DNA of 64,000 nucleotides from Rhizobium sp. Pop5 (GCF_024721175.1 NZ_CP099402.1:806001-870000), one strand, 5' to 3'. Counted from the first letter of the stretch, positions 1 to 9,720 are shown. Notes: generated by a model from the letters alone, not told the origin. Made by a program: numbers and translations.

Positions 1-762
1 CTGCCGCATCGACTTGCGAACGGCGTCAAGAAGGGCGTGGCTGGCATTTTCCATCAGATGCCAGCGGTCGGCGACCTGTTCGGCGTGTGGCAGGGCTTGT
101 GCCGCGGCCTGCGCATAGCCGCCGCCGCGGTCTCGTGCGACGATTTCGATCTGCGGCTGCTCGACCAGCCAAGCCCTGGCGGTCGGGGGTTCTCGGTCGG
201 GCAACAACGCGATCGTCTTTCGCCGTTCCAGATCACAGATGATCGTGCCGTATCGATGATTGCGACGCCATGCCCAGTCATCGATGCCGATAACGGTCGG
301 CGGCGCCGGCGGCGGGCGATCATATCGGCGGACGGTTCGCAGCAGCGTATCATTGCTCACCGGAAGTCCGAGACGATCGGCAAACCGAGCTGCCGGGCGA
401 CCACCCAATGCAAGAGCAAGATGCCGAACCAAGCAGTCCAGACGTGCTGTCCGGCGGGCCATGGGTCGGACTATGTCATCACCGAAGCGCTCAGCGAAAA
501 TCTTTCGGCGGCATTGTTCGGCACCACAGACCAAGCGTCGGACCGTCAGGTGCAATTCAATCCTTCGACCCGCACACGGAAGATCGGCAATCATCCGGGG
601 ATAGCGACTATGAACGCGACGGGAAGCGGCACCGCATTCAGGACATCTGCAATCTCGGGACCGACCATATGCGGCAATGACGATCGCGTCAGCACAATGA
701 TGCACTGCTTCAACGCTTAACTCGGCAGGGATCAGATCGGAAAGCCTAAATTTGGCTCGCAT
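1..762 (-). CDS. ISL3-family transposase, C-terminal part outside window
   Basis: A continuous frame of 254 codons runs from the ATG at 762 to the window edge with no stop. The N-terminus has a Cys-rich zinc-binding region (CRCPECGAA near residue 40 and a further Cys pair near residue 80). A helix-turn-helix-like region follows, then IGIDDWAWRR near residue 160, which is the first acidic motif of the ISL3 DDE catalytic domain. The next part, with DRGGGYAQAA and ADRWHLMEN, is also typical of ISL3 transposases. Full proteins are about 400-550 residues, so roughly half is present. It would cut and paste its own element. Confidence 0.88.
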   Translation of the reverse strand, partial: MRAKFRLSDLIPAELSVEAVHHCADAIVIAAYGRSRDCRCPECGAASRRVHSRYPRMIADLPCAGRRIELHLTVRRLVCGAEQCRRKIFAERFGDDIVRPMARRTARLDCLVRHLALALGGRPAARFADRLGLPVSNDTLLRTVRRYDRPPPAPPTVIGIDDWAWRRNHRYGTIICDLERRKTIALLPDREPPTARAWLVEQPQIEIVARDRGGGYAQAAAQALPHAEQVADRWHLMENASHALLDAVRKSMRQ

Positions 763-832
763 GGCGCTGATTCTCCATTGGAAACCAGGCCAATTGAACT
801 CAAAACATCATCGAGAATGAGTCAGACCCCCG
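1..832 (-). mobile_element. ISL3-family insertion sequence, left-truncated by window edge
   Basis: The element carries an ISL3-type transposase read on the minus strand and running off the left edge. Its right boundary is estimated near the run GTCAGACCCCC at about 821-831, upstream of the transposase start. The other inverted repeat is outside the window, so the exact end and any target duplication cannot be confirmed. Confidence 0.6.
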
Positions 833-1172
833 TTACGACGCCGATTGACACGTCAAAGTCCGTCTAATCGATTGGGGGCACGATTCTGGCGGAACCCTTC
901 AAGGCCAGCAGTCGAAAGAAGGGCTGCATTAAAGGCCGGACACACGACTGCACTCGAGATGCGCTGCATAACGAAGCCATTTTCCCTCAACGCGGGAGCC
1001 TTCCACACACGATGCCATTCTAGCACCGGGGGAGCGGGAGCCTTCCATCCCATCGATTTCGGACTGCTCTTGTTCTGGCCCCGAGTTGCATGCCTGGCAT
1101 CAATACTACAGGCCCCATGGTGACTGCACGGTCGACCGCCTGCTGCAAAATGGCGTTTTCCATAACAGCACC
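833..1172. other. Intergenic stretch without a recognised gene
   Basis: No convincing coding region was found between the ISL3 end and the DUF982 gene. The 14-mer GCGGGAGCCTTCCA occurs twice in direct orientation, at 992-1005 and 1034-1047. The stretch may be debris left by earlier insertions. Confidence 0.5.
992..1047. repeat. Short direct repeat pair (14 bp)
   Basis: GCGGGAGCCTTCCA is present at 992-1005 and again at 1034-1047, 42 bp apart start to start. Function is unknown. Confidence 0.6.
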
Positions 1173-1472
1173 TCAGTGCACGTGGGGATCGCGGTCGCGT
1201 CGCATGCGAGAGGCAGCAATCGCTGGGGTTTCGGGAGCCAGCAGATCATGCTTCGCCGCAAATGCTGCGAAGAGGCCGCGCGCCGTTTCGGCTTCGATTT
1301 CCCCGCGAAGTGCGGCCTGACACGCTTTCATAGCAACAGAGTGCGCCGTGTCCCTGAACGATGTCGGCCATTCGGCAAGGTGTCGATAAGCGTCCATCAC
1401 GCTGCGAACTTCTGCAGGGAAGCCCAAGCCGACAAGAATGGTGACGGGTTTTGTGAACATATCGGGTTTCAT
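1173..1472 (-). CDS. DUF982 domain protein
   Basis: This small protein (99 residues) fits the DUF982 family, which is abundant in Rhizobiales and has no known function. The family pattern is visible: a FTKPVTILVGLGFPAEV start, a central AEWP, a conserved A-C-x-A-A-L-R-G segment and an ARGLFAAFAAKH helix. The start at 1472 follows GGAGAG at good spacing; a longer frame to 1553 has no such site. It lies 77 bp downstream of an hsp20 gene in the same direction and may share its heat-induced transcript. No signal peptide or membrane segment is seen. Confidence 0.8.
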   Translation of the reverse strand: MKPDMFTKPVTILVGLGFPAEVRSVMDAYRHLAEWPTSFRDTAHSVAMKACQAALRGEIEAETARGLFAAFAAKHDLLAPETPAIAASRMRRDRDPHVH

Positions 1473-1549
1473 CGTTCTCTCCTTCCCAACCCGGAATGTT
1501 GTCGGGCGCCACCGCAGTGGCGCCCTCGCCTGACGATTACGTTTGGAAT

Positions 1550-2026
1550 TCAAGCAGCCTGTGCGTCGATCTGAGTCGGGCGGGAAGACGTCAACGCCGG
1601 TGAGCTCTGGATCGAAATCTTTCGCGGCTTCAATGCTTCCGGGATCTCACGGACGAGATCGATCGACAGCAGGCCGTTCTTGAGGTCCGCGCCATCCACC
1701 CGCACATGGTCGGCAAGCTCGAACCGGTGCTCGAACGGACGGCCCGCGATGCCGCGATGCAGGTAGCCTTCGGTTGTCGCTTCCTGCTTCTTGCCGGTCA
1801 CGATGAGCAGATTGGACTGGAAGGTGATGTCGAGATCGCTCTGCTCGAAACCTGCTACAGCTACCGAGATCCGATAGCTGTCATCGCCGGTCTTGACGAT
1901 GTCATAGGGCGGCCAGTCGCTGATCGAGCGGGCACGTTGGGCGTTTTCGAGGAGATTGAAGATCCGGTCGAAGCCGACGCTCGAGCGGAAGAGAGGTGCA
2001 TAGTCGTAAGATGTTGCCATAGCCAT
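1550..2026 (-). CDS. Small heat shock protein, Hsp20 family
   Basis: This is an ATP-independent holdase of the alpha-crystallin family, 158 residues, acting in the cytoplasm on unfolding proteins. The N-terminal arm (LFRSSVGFDRIFNLL) and the DWPPYDIVKTGDDSYRI entry to the alpha-crystallin domain match rhizobial class A small Hsps. The domain ends with NGLLSIDLVREIPE, and the C-terminal ISI supplies the I-x-I anchor. The ATG at 2026 follows AAGGAGGAT closely; a second ATG two codons on is possible. A ROSE thermometer occupies the leader and a CTTGAA promoter lies upstream. A close paralogue is at 9816-10298. Confidence 0.95.
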   Translation of the reverse strand: MAMATSYDYAPLFRSSVGFDRIFNLLENAQRARSISDWPPYDIVKTGDDSYRISVAVAGFEQSDLDITFQSNLLIVTGKKQEATTEGYLHRGIAGRPFEHRFELADHVRVDGADLKNGLLSIDLVREIPEALKPRKISIQSSPALTSSRPTQIDAQAA

Positions 2027-2106
2027 ATCCTCCTTGAAGCAACATGGGTACGGAAGCGCCGAAAGGCCGCGCTCCCAGCAAGGCCAGCCCTTGTTTCAGC
2101 GGCTGG
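2027..2106 (-). promoter_or_regulatory. ROSE-type RNA thermometer in hsp20 leader
   Basis: Read on the minus strand, the leader ends in TTGCTTCAAGGAGGATATG. This has the ROSE hallmark: a U(U/C)GCU motif a few bases before the Shine-Dalgarno sequence, able to pair with it imperfectly. Two hairpins precede it: CCAGCC with GGGCTGG, and GGAGCGC with GCGCTTCC. By analogy with rhizobial ROSE elements, the last hairpin would mask the ribosome site at normal temperature and open on heating. Confidence 0.8.
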
Positions 2107-2115
2107 TGAAAATCA

Positions 2116-2144
2116 ATTTGGTTCAGCCGATTTCGGGATTCAAG
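2116..2144 (-). promoter_or_regulatory. Candidate RpoH (sigma-32) promoter for hsp20
   Basis: On the minus strand CTTGAA (2139-2144) is followed after 17 bp by CCAAAT (2116-2121). CTTGAA is the preferred -35 of alphaproteobacterial RpoH; the -10 match is weak. The position just upstream of the ROSE leader is consistent. Confidence 0.5.
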
Positions 2145-2266
2145 ATCTGTTACAAAAAAATTCGCACCGAATAAGAGCGTCTAAATCCGACGTGCTTGGC
2201 TCTAATCCTCACCACGAAATCCCGTCCCTGGGATAGGTCGCAGATCAAGTGTACCTTGAAGCCCTT

Positions 2267-2557
2267 TTAGTGGACGGATCGACTGACGACCCGATAAGGA
2301 TACGCGGACTTGAACTGCGCCATCATCGCGCTTGCTTGCTGGAGCACACGTTCGGCCTTTTCAGGATCTTCGCGAGCAAGTTCGTCGGCATTGACGCGCA
2401 TTGCCTCCGCCATGCTGACGGACAGCATCGCAAAGCGCCCTTCGCCGTAAACCAGCGCCTCCTGCGAAGCTGTTTCAAGCCATCGGGCGAAATCGACGAT
2501 AATTTCTTCTCGTTCTGCGATGTTGGCACATTTAATGGTATTGATGCTCTCTTCCAT
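2267..2557 (-). CDS. Hypothetical small protein
   Basis: A 96-residue soluble protein, mostly helical, with alternating acidic and basic residues and no membrane segment; the family was not recognised. The ATG at 2557 follows GTGGAAG at reasonable spacing. An in-frame GTG seven codons earlier is less likely. It lies between usg and hsp20 on the same strand, with about 90 bp before usg and 240 bp after, so it belongs to the stress-island gene set by position only. Confidence 0.65.
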   Translation of the reverse strand: MEESINTIKCANIAEREEIIVDFARWLETASQEALVYGEGRFAMLSVSMAEAMRVNADELAREDPEKAERVLQQASAMMAQFKSAYPYRVVSRSVH

Positions 2558-2646
2558 GCCGCTTCCACTCTCACACACTCTGCGCTGGCTGCAGATCCGC
2601 CAGGACGGGCAATGAGCTAGGAAGACGAAAAATCAAATTCAAGAGT

Positions 2647-2919
2647 TCATTGAAAGTTGAATTCGCCCTCGACGCGACGCCATTCGTTCGGTCCGATCAG
2701 GCGCTGGTGTGTATAGCGGACAGAGTGCAGCGGCCCGTCAAGGCTGTCGCGCCAGAAGTCGAGAAACTGGTGCATTTCGGGAAAATCGGGTGCCAGATCG
2801 TAGTCCTGCCAGACATAGGTTTGCAGGACCGATTCGAAGTCTGGAATGCGATAGAGGATATGCGCGGTGGTCAACCCATAGCCATTGAGCTGACGCTCCA
2901 GATCCGATGAGAAATGCAT
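2647..2919 (-). CDS. usg: Usg family protein
   Basis: This 90-residue protein matches the alphaproteobacterial Usg family, named for a gene in a tryptophan operon; its function is unknown. Diagnostic segments are GYGLTTAHILYRIPD, LQTYVWQDYDLAPDFPE, the FLDFW helix and LDGPLHSVRYTHQRLI. The length is normal for the family. The ATG at 2919 follows CGGAGATG. Here it sits divergent from groESL inside a heat-shock cluster rather than beside trp genes, suggesting a duplicated copy with a stress role. That role is inference. Confidence 0.85.
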   Translation of the reverse strand: MHFSSDLERQLNGYGLTTAHILYRIPDFESVLQTYVWQDYDLAPDFPEMHQFLDFWRDSLDGPLHSVRYTHQRLIGPNEWRRVEGEFNFQ

Positions 2920-3022
2920 GCTTCATCTCCGTTTTATGACACTGCAAAGGTGGCGCAAAATCGTGCAGCCATCAATGGCTTCCTCAACGCTTTGACGCTG
3001 TTTCTTGTTCCTTTCCAGCATG

Positions 3023-3049
3023 TTAGCAGCCACCGCCGTCGAGTGCTAA
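3023..3049 (+). promoter_or_regulatory. Degenerate CIRCE operator (HrcA site) upstream of groES
   Basis: The consensus TTAGCACTC-N9-GAGTGCTAA is matched by TTAGCAGCC (3023-3031), nine bases, then GAGTGCTAA (3041-3049). The right arm is perfect and the left arm keeps six of nine bases with exact spacing. A possible sigma-70 -35 (TTGACG, 2992-2997) lies upstream, so HrcA bound here could block a housekeeping promoter. Confidence 0.75.
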
Positions 3050-3066
3050 TTTTTCTTGTCGACCCT

Positions 3067-3095
3067 CTTGAAATCGAAAAATCGCGAAAATAAAT
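3067..3095 (+). promoter_or_regulatory. Candidate RpoH promoter for groESL
   Basis: CTTGAA (3067-3072) is followed after 17 bp by ATAAAT (3090-3095), about 100 bp before groES. The -35 matches the alphaproteobacterial RpoH preference. It lies downstream of the CIRCE element, so the operon may have two separately controlled promoters. Confidence 0.5.
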
Positions 3096-3197
3096 TTTTG
3101 CCCGCAAACGCTCGAGTGAGGTTTGCACCCGCACGGACTGGTCATCCGGTCCGGCCAGGGTTTTCAACGTCATCATTTTTGCTCAACGGAGGAAAAC

Positions 3198-3554
3198 ATG
3201 TCGTTCCGACCGCTCCATGACCGCATTCTCGTCCGCCGGGTCGAATCCGAAGAAAAGACCAAAGGCGGCATCATCATCCCTGATACAGCCAAGGAAAAGC
3301 CCTCCGAGGGCGAGGTTGTTGCCGTCGGTCCCGGTGCACGCAACGAAGCCGGCCAGGTGCAGGCGCTCGACGTCAAGGCTGGCCATCGCATCCTGTTCGG
3401 CAAATGGTCCGGCACCGAAATCAAGATCAACGGCGAGGACCTGCTGATCATGAAGGAAAGCGATGTCATGGGCATCATCGAAGCCGAGGCCGAGCAGAAA
3501 AAGCTGCCTGAGCCTCTGCATCCGGAAAACCATCAGTCAGTAGCTGCCTATTGA
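3198..3554 (+). CDS. groES: Co-chaperonin GroES
   Basis: GroES forms the heptameric lid of the GroEL folding chamber in the cytoplasm. The sequence shows [33 protein letters not shown] with the mobile-loop glycines, then VVAVGPG and the [29 protein letters not shown] barrel end. At 118 residues it exceeds the usual 95-105. The extra 14 or so residues after [10 protein letters not shown] are a charged, His- and Pro-containing tail. The ATG at 3198 follows GGAGGAAAAC. The gene ends 12 bp before groEL and is part of the same operon. Confidence 0.97.
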   Translation: MSFRPLHDRILVRRVESEEKTKGGIIIPDTAKEKPSEGEVVAVGPGARNEAGQVQALDVKAGHRILFGKWSGTEIKINGEDLLIMKESDVMGIIEAEAEQKKLPEPLHPENHQSVAAY

Positions 3555-5195
<1,641 letters not shown>

Positions 5196-5210
5196 AAAGG
5201 CGATCGGCAA

Positions 5211-5239
5211 GGCTCGCCCCAGCCGCCGTGGGGCGAGCC
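5211..5239 (+). terminator. Hairpin after groEL (attenuator-like)
   Basis: A perfect 10-bp stem GGCTCGCCCC / GGGGCGAGCC (5211-5220 and 5230-5239) with a 9-base loop lies 16 bp after groEL. No U-run follows, and the ribosome site of the next gene starts almost at once. It could reduce read-through or protect the groESL transcript end. Confidence 0.6.
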
Positions 5240-5254
5240 ATCAGCGGAGGAAAC

Positions 5255-5554
5255 ATGCACTTGCCGTCGAAAGAAGACGCGCGCCTTTGCGCCGGCGTCG
5301 TCAGAGAGGTTGCCCGAGCAAAAGGGATAGCCGAGCCATTCTCCATCGGCCGGCTGACCGCCAGAGTCGCCAGATTGTTCAACAGGGGCATGCGAGACCG
5401 GGACAGCCTTCTGTCGGAAGCGATGGCAGTCGCCGACATGCCGGTGGCTTATGAGGAGCAGGGCGGCGCGCTTCACGCGTTGCGGAACATCAACCCAGGT
5501 ACCATCGATTCATCCATGGAGCCAAAAAATGAGAGAGGACATCAACAAAAGTGA
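5255..5554 (+). CDS. Hypothetical small protein downstream of groEL
   Basis: A 99-residue protein of unknown family, starting at an ATG after GGAGGAAAC. The first two thirds are well ordered: LCAGVVREVARAKG, then SIGRLTARVARLFNRGMRDRDSLLSEAM looks like two helices. The tail from about residue 75 is polar. It begins 60 bp after groEL, separated by a hairpin, and its end overlaps the next gene by 26 bp, so the two are probably co-translated. No catalytic motif is seen. Confidence 0.6.
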   Translation: MHLPSKEDARLCAGVVREVARAKGIAEPFSIGRLTARVARLFNRGMRDRDSLLSEAMAVADMPVAYEEQGGALHALRNINPGTIDSSMEPKNERGHQQK

Positions 5555-5951
5555 AACCTGCTATGACGCGGAGGCAGCGATAAGCGCCGCGCATCTGCTT
5601 CATCCGGGAAATCATTTCAGTCACCCGCGTGACGTGCTTGCCGCCGATCATATTGGCCATGAGGAAAAGCGCGCCATCCTTGCCTCATGGGCGTCCGACA
5701 TCTTCGCCGTCGAGTCCATTCCAGCCCTTCGTCTTTATCCTGGTACGAATCAAGCTGTCTCGTACGATGAGATAGTCGAAGCGCTGAAAACGCTCGACGC
5801 GCACGGTCAGCGGTTTGAAAGACACTGCTCGTCCAGTTCCTTCGACATTCGCCAGACCCGTCATCGCAGACCGCAAGCCCGCCGTTTCGGCGCATTTGGC
5901 CTGTGCAGCTACCGGAAAGGAAGCCATCGCCGACAGCCACTTGAGATTTAG
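5529..5951 (+). CDS. Hypothetical protein of a rhizobial stress-associated family
   Basis: The first 95 residues read as a small protein type that I associate with Rhizobiales: HPGNHFSHPRDVLAADHIG, then EEKRAILASWASDIFAVES, PALRLYPG and an EIVEALKTLD helix. Function is unknown. The ATG at 5529 follows CATGGAGCC and overlaps the previous gene. After FERHCSSS the last 40 residues are very Arg-rich and look like a shadow frame, so the C-terminus may be altered by a frameshift. Total length is 140 residues. Confidence 0.65.
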   Translation: MREDINKSETCYDAEAAISAAHLLHPGNHFSHPRDVLAADHIGHEEKRAILASWASDIFAVESIPALRLYPGTNQAVSYDEIVEALKTLDAHGQRFERHCSSSSFDIRQTRHRRPQARRFGAFGLCSYRKGSHRRQPLEI

Positions 5952-6040
5952 AGCTTCCATCTGACTTGCCGCGTGCCTCGTTGAGGACGCGGCCCTGGTT
6001 TTTACCGACGACTCTTTGCTCAATCGAGGAGGTTTTGCCG

Positions 6041-7135
6041 ATGAAGATCGCTCAGATCGCACCACTCGCCGAACGTGTTCCGCCCAAGCTCTATGGCGGC
6101 ACCGAACGCATCGTTTCTTATCTTACCGAAGAACTCGTAGCCCAAGGCCACGATGTCACCCTCTTTGCCAGCGGCGATTCTGTCACCCGTGCCCGCCTGG
6201 TATCTTCCTCCGACGTCGCGTTACGCCTCAATCCGGCCGTGAAAGACCATCTGCCGCATCAGGTCGTGATGCTGGAGGAAATCCGTCGGCGGGCGCATGA
6301 ATTCGATGTGCTGCACTTCCACATCGATCTGTTGCATTTCCCGATGATCCGGGAGTTTGCCGATCGCACGGTGACAACGCTGCACGGCCGTCTTGACCTG
6401 CCGGACCTCAAGCCCTTTTACTCTGCTTTTCCCGATATCCCGCTGGTGTCGATCTCCAATGACCAGCGCCGCCCCATGCCTCCGGTCAACTGGTCGGGAA
6501 CGGTCTACCATGGCCTGCCGGTCGACCTGTTGCCATTTACAGAGAAACCGAAGGACAACTATCTTGCTTTCCTCGGACGGATATCGCCGGAAAAGCGACC
6601 GGATCGCGCCATTGAGATCGCAGCGAAGGTCGGTTTGCCGCTGAAGATCGCCGCCAAGATCGACCATGCCGACAGGGCCTATTGGGAGACGGTGATCGAG
6701 CCGATGGTCAGGAGCCATCCGAATGTCGAATTCATCGGCGAGATCAACGAGCATCAGAAGGCCGGCTTCCTCGGCAATGCCGGCGCGTTGCTGTTTCCGA
6801 TCGACTGGCCAGAGCCGTTTGGGCTGGTCATGATTGAAGCAATGGCCTGCGGCACGCCCGTCATCGCGTTCGGATGCGGCTCCGTGCCGGAGGTCATCGA
6901 CAACGGTATCTCTGGGATCCTCGTCGATAGCGTGGCCGACGCGGCCGAGAACGTCGAATGGGCGCTCAAGATGGATCGAAAGAAGGTTCGCGCGACATTC
7001 GAAGCGCGTTTCAGCGCCGAGCGGATGGCACGGGATTATCTGGACATCTATCGCAATCTTCCTGGCGTGCGCACCAAGGCGGCCCCGCTGCGCCGTGCCA
7101 ACGGGCAGGACCTTGATCTGCAGGTCGTGGCATAA
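6041..7135 (+). CDS. Glycosyltransferase family 4 (GT-B fold)
   Basis: This 364-residue enzyme is a retaining GT4-type glycosyltransferase. The N-terminal half has IAPLAERVPPKLYGGTERIV, the usual glycine-rich acceptor-side entry. The C-terminal half has FLGRISPEKRPDRAIEIA for the donor phosphate site and the PEPFGLVMIEAMACGTPVIA segment with the E-x7-E signature. The ATG at 6041 follows GAGGAGG. It ends 16 bp before a debranching-type glycosidase gene, so the two are very likely co-transcribed and handle one glycan or an osmolyte glycoside. The substrate cannot be read from the sequence. Confidence 0.9.
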   Translation: MKIAQIAPLAERVPPKLYGGTERIVSYLTEELVAQGHDVTLFASGDSVTRARLVSSSDVALRLNPAVKDHLPHQVVMLEEIRRRAHEFDVLHFHIDLLHFPMIREFADRTVTTLHGRLDLPDLKPFYSAFPDIPLVSISNDQRRPMPPVNWSGTVYHGLPVDLLPFTEKPKDNYLAFLGRISPEKRPDRAIEIAAKVGLPLKIAAKIDHADRAYWETVIEPMVRSHPNVEFIGEINEHQKAGFLGNAGALLFPIDWPEPFGLVMIEAMACGTPVIAFGCGSVPEVIDNGISGILVDSVADAAENVEWALKMDRKKVRATFEARFSAERMARDYLDIYRNLPGVRTKAAPLRRANGQDLDLQVVA

Positions 7136-7151
7136 TCCGGAGGCCGTCAGC

Positions 7152-9356
7152 ATGTCGATCGCTTCTGTACACGATGAATCCGCATCGGCAGGTGGCCGGG
7201 CGCCGATCGCGCAGTTTTTCATTCCGGCAACCGCCTCGCTGCAGGAGCGGCGGCCTCGCACCCTGAAGCACGGCGACACGTTCGCCGTCTTCGACCACAA
7301 TGGTGACGCGCTTTCCGGGCCCGGCAGCCCGGAAGGCATCTTCCATCGGGACACACGCTGCCTGTCGCATCTGCATCTGACGATCAACGGCAAGCGGCCA
7401 ATGCTTCTGTCGTCGACGCTGCGCGACGACAATGCGACCTTGACTTGCGATCTCACGAACCCCGATCTCTTTGACGAAAAGGGGAAGCTCACACTTGAGC
7501 ATGATCTCATTCACCTGCGCAGGACACGCTTTCTGTGGAATGGCGGTTGTTACGAGCGCTTGGGGGTAAGGAACTACGACGAGCGACGACAACAAGTGCG
7601 CATCGAAATTTCGTTCGGAGCGGACTTCGCCGATCTGTTCGAGGTACGCGGAACCGTCAGGGCGAAGAAAGGCTGCCAGCTTCCGGCCGTGGTGGAACAG
7701 GATCGCGTTCTTCTGTCCTATATCGGCCTCGACGATCGGAAGCGCTCTACGCAGTTGTCCTTCGATCCGCGCCCAGATGAACTTGGTAGCGGCCATGTCA
7801 CTTATGACCTTGATCTGGCGCCACACGAAACGCGGTCGCTATTCATCCAGATCTGCTGCGACCAGGCCAACGATAAGCCTCTAGGCTACCAGTCGTTTTT
7901 CCTTGGCCTACGCGATGCCCGCCGTGCATTGCGCTCCTCTTCTTCGCGCGCGGCATCGATCGTCACGTCAAACGATATTTTTAACGAGGCCGCCCAGCGA
8001 AGCGTCTCCGACCTTTACATGTTGATGACCGACAAGCCGGAAGGCCCCTATCCTTATGCCGGAATTCCTTGGTTCAGCACCGTTTTCGGACGCGATGCGC
8101 TGATCACGGCGCTGGAAACGCTGTGGCTTGATCCGCGCATTGCCTGTGGCGTACTCGGCCATCTTGCGGCGAACCAGGCGACCGAGGTCGATCCGGCAGC
8201 AGACGCCGAGCCCGGAAAAATCTTGCATGAAGTGCGCTATGGCGAAATGGCCGAACTGGGCGAAGTGCCCTTCCGCCGCTATTATGGCAGTATCGACTCC
8301 ACACCTTTGTTCATACTGCTGGCAGGCGAGTACCTGAAACGAACCGGCGATCTTGCCACAATCAATCGCCTTCTGCCGAATATCGAGGCCGCTCTCACCT
8401 GGATCGATGAACACGGCGATCGCGACGGTGATGGTTTCGTGGAATACGGGCGGTTGACGGAGGAAGGGCTGATCAATCAGGCCTGGAAAGACAGCCACGA
8501 TTCTGTTTTCCACGCCGACGGCAGCCTCGCCAAAGGCCCGATCGCCATTGCCGAGGTTCAGGCCTACGTTTATGGCGCCTGGCAGGCAGCCGCCGCGATT
8601 TTCCGCCTGCTCGGCAGACCCGAACGCGCGGCAAAATTTTTGGCAAGGGCGGAAGGTCTTCGTCGTGCCTTCGATACGAGTTTTTTCAATGAGGAACTCG
8701 GCACCTTCGTTTTGGCGCTCGACGGGAACAAGCAGCCTTGCAGGGTCCGGTCCTCGAATGCGGGCCATGCCCTCTTCACCGGTGTCGCGTATCCGGAGCG
8801 GGCCACCCAGGTTGCCAAAACTCTGATGAGCGCGTCGTCCTTTTGCGGCTGGGGTATTCGCACCATCGCCTCCACCGAAGCGCGCTACAATCCGATGAGC
8901 TATCACAATGGCTCTGTCTGGCCGCATGACAATGCAATGATCGCCAGCGGTCTCGCCCGCTACGGATACCGCGCTGAGGCAAGTCGGATCCTCGAAGGTT
9001 TGTTTGCGGCCTCGACATATCTGGATTTGCGCCGTCTTCCGGAGCTCTTCTGTGGCTTGCCACGCCAGCGGGCTCAGGGGCCGACCTTCTATCCTGTTGC
9101 CTGCTCTCCTCAGGCATGGGCGGCCGCGGCGCCCCTCCTTCTGCTGCAATCCTGCCTCGGCCTCGACTTCGAACCGAATGCCCGGATCATCAGCTTCGAC
9201 GAGCCGCAACTGCCTTCCTTCCTGGATGAGGTGATGCTGCGCCACCTGCGGGTCGGGAACGGCTGGGCCGACGTTGCCATTCGCCGCTCCGGACGTAGCG
9301 TGGTGGTTGACACTGTCGGTCGCCAGGGCGAGGTTCGCGTGTTGACCACCGCATAG
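7152..9356 (+). CDS. Amylo-alpha-1,6-glucosidase / glycogen debranching family protein
   Basis: A 734-residue two-part protein. Residues 30-240 match the bacterial GDE N-terminal beta-sandwich (FAVFDHNGDA, GIFHRDTRCLSHL). The rest is an (alpha/alpha)6 barrel typical of glucan-debranching and GH15-like enzymes, with IPWFSTVFGRDALITALET, DSHDSVFHADG and YHNGSVWPHDNAMIA as likely catalytic-pocket segments. It would hydrolyse alpha-1,6 or related glucosidic bonds in the cytoplasm. It follows the GT4 gene by 16 bp. No signal peptide is seen. The exact substrate (glycogen, sucrose-like or glucosylglycerate-type) is open. Confidence 0.9.
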   Translation: MSIASVHDESASAGGRAPIAQFFIPATASLQERRPRTLKHGDTFAVFDHNGDALSGPGSPEGIFHRDTRCLSHLHLTINGKRPMLLSSTLRDDNATLTCDLTNPDLFDEKGKLTLEHDLIHLRRTRFLWNGGCYERLGVRNYDERRQQVRIEISFGADFADLFEVRGTVRAKKGCQLPAVVEQDRVLLSYIGLDDRKRSTQLSFDPRPDELGSGHVTYDLDLAPHETRSLFIQICCDQANDKPLGYQSFFLGLRDARRALRSSSSRAASIVTSNDIFNEAAQRSVSDLYMLMTDKPEGPYPYAGIPWFSTVFGRDALITALETLWLDPRIACGVLGHLAANQATEVDPAADAEPGKILHEVRYGEMAELGEVPFRRYYGSIDSTPLFILLAGEYLKRTGDLATINRLLPNIEAALTWIDEHGDRDGDGFVEYGRLTEEGLINQAWKDSHDSVFHADGSLAKGPIAIAEVQAYVYGAWQAAAAIFRLLGRPERAAKFLARAEGLRRAFDTSFFNEELGTFVLALDGNKQPCRVRSSNAGHALFTGVAYPERATQVAKTLMSASSFCGWGIRTIASTEARYNPMSYHNGSVWPHDNAMIASGLARYGYRAEASRILEGLFAASTYLDLRRLPELFCGLPRQRAQGPTFYPVACSPQAWAAAAPLLLLQSCLGLDFEPNARIISFDEPQLPSFLDEVMLRHLRVGNGWADVAIRRSGRSVVVDTVGRQGEVRVLTTA

Positions 9357-9385
9357 ACGAGGCTGCTTCCACACGGGCGGCTTGC

Positions 9386-9607
9386 CTACTCCAACTCCTC
9401 TTGGTCTGAGACGAGAAGGTCGATCACCAAGGCGGTCCTGCCTGTCGGCAGAGGCCGCCGTTCACTCATCAACGCCTCGTCGCAGTTGACCCATGCGAAG
9501 GCTTCCGCCAGTTCAGCCTGGTTGGCACCAGTTGCCACCACATCAGCTATCAAAGTTTCGTCGACAGGTCCGAGGATGGCGATGACGTCTTCGGAGGTCA
9601 TTGTCAT
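9386..9607 (-). CDS. Hypothetical small acidic protein
   Basis: A 73-residue acidic protein resembling short rhizobial proteins with the pattern DEDxIAxxGPVDE...ELxEAxAWxxxDEALM...RPLPxGRxAxLIDLL. It has SEDVIAILGPVDE, LAEAFAWVNCDEALM and RRPLPTGRTALVIDLL. Function is unknown. The ATG at 9607 is eight bases after AAGGAG; an earlier ATG at 9613 would be too close. It is convergent with the debranching gene, and hsp20 lies divergently on the other side. Confidence 0.7.
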   Translation of the reverse strand: MTMTSEDVIAILGPVDETLIADVVATGANQAELAEAFAWVNCDEALMSERRPLPTGRTALVIDLLVSDQEELE

Positions 9608-9692
9608 ACCCATTACTCCTTTTGTTTCATCACAGGAATCTGGTGGTCCAAACAGAAAAAATCAAATTTTTCTACCGAGCAAATCCAACGTT

Positions 9693-9720
9693 CTTGAAAC
9701 TACAAGCTACTGAATTATAT
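9693..9720 (+). promoter_or_regulatory. Candidate RpoH promoter for second hsp20
   Basis: CTTGAA (9693-9698), 16 bp, then TTATAT (9715-9720), followed by about 95 bp of leader. Both hexamers resemble the alphaproteobacterial heat-shock promoter better than the other two candidates in this window. Confidence 0.6.

Noticed and set aside
6221..7510. Minus-strand frame (429 codons) over the GT4 and debranching genes
   Set aside because: It crosses two real plus-strand genes and has no recognisable domain.
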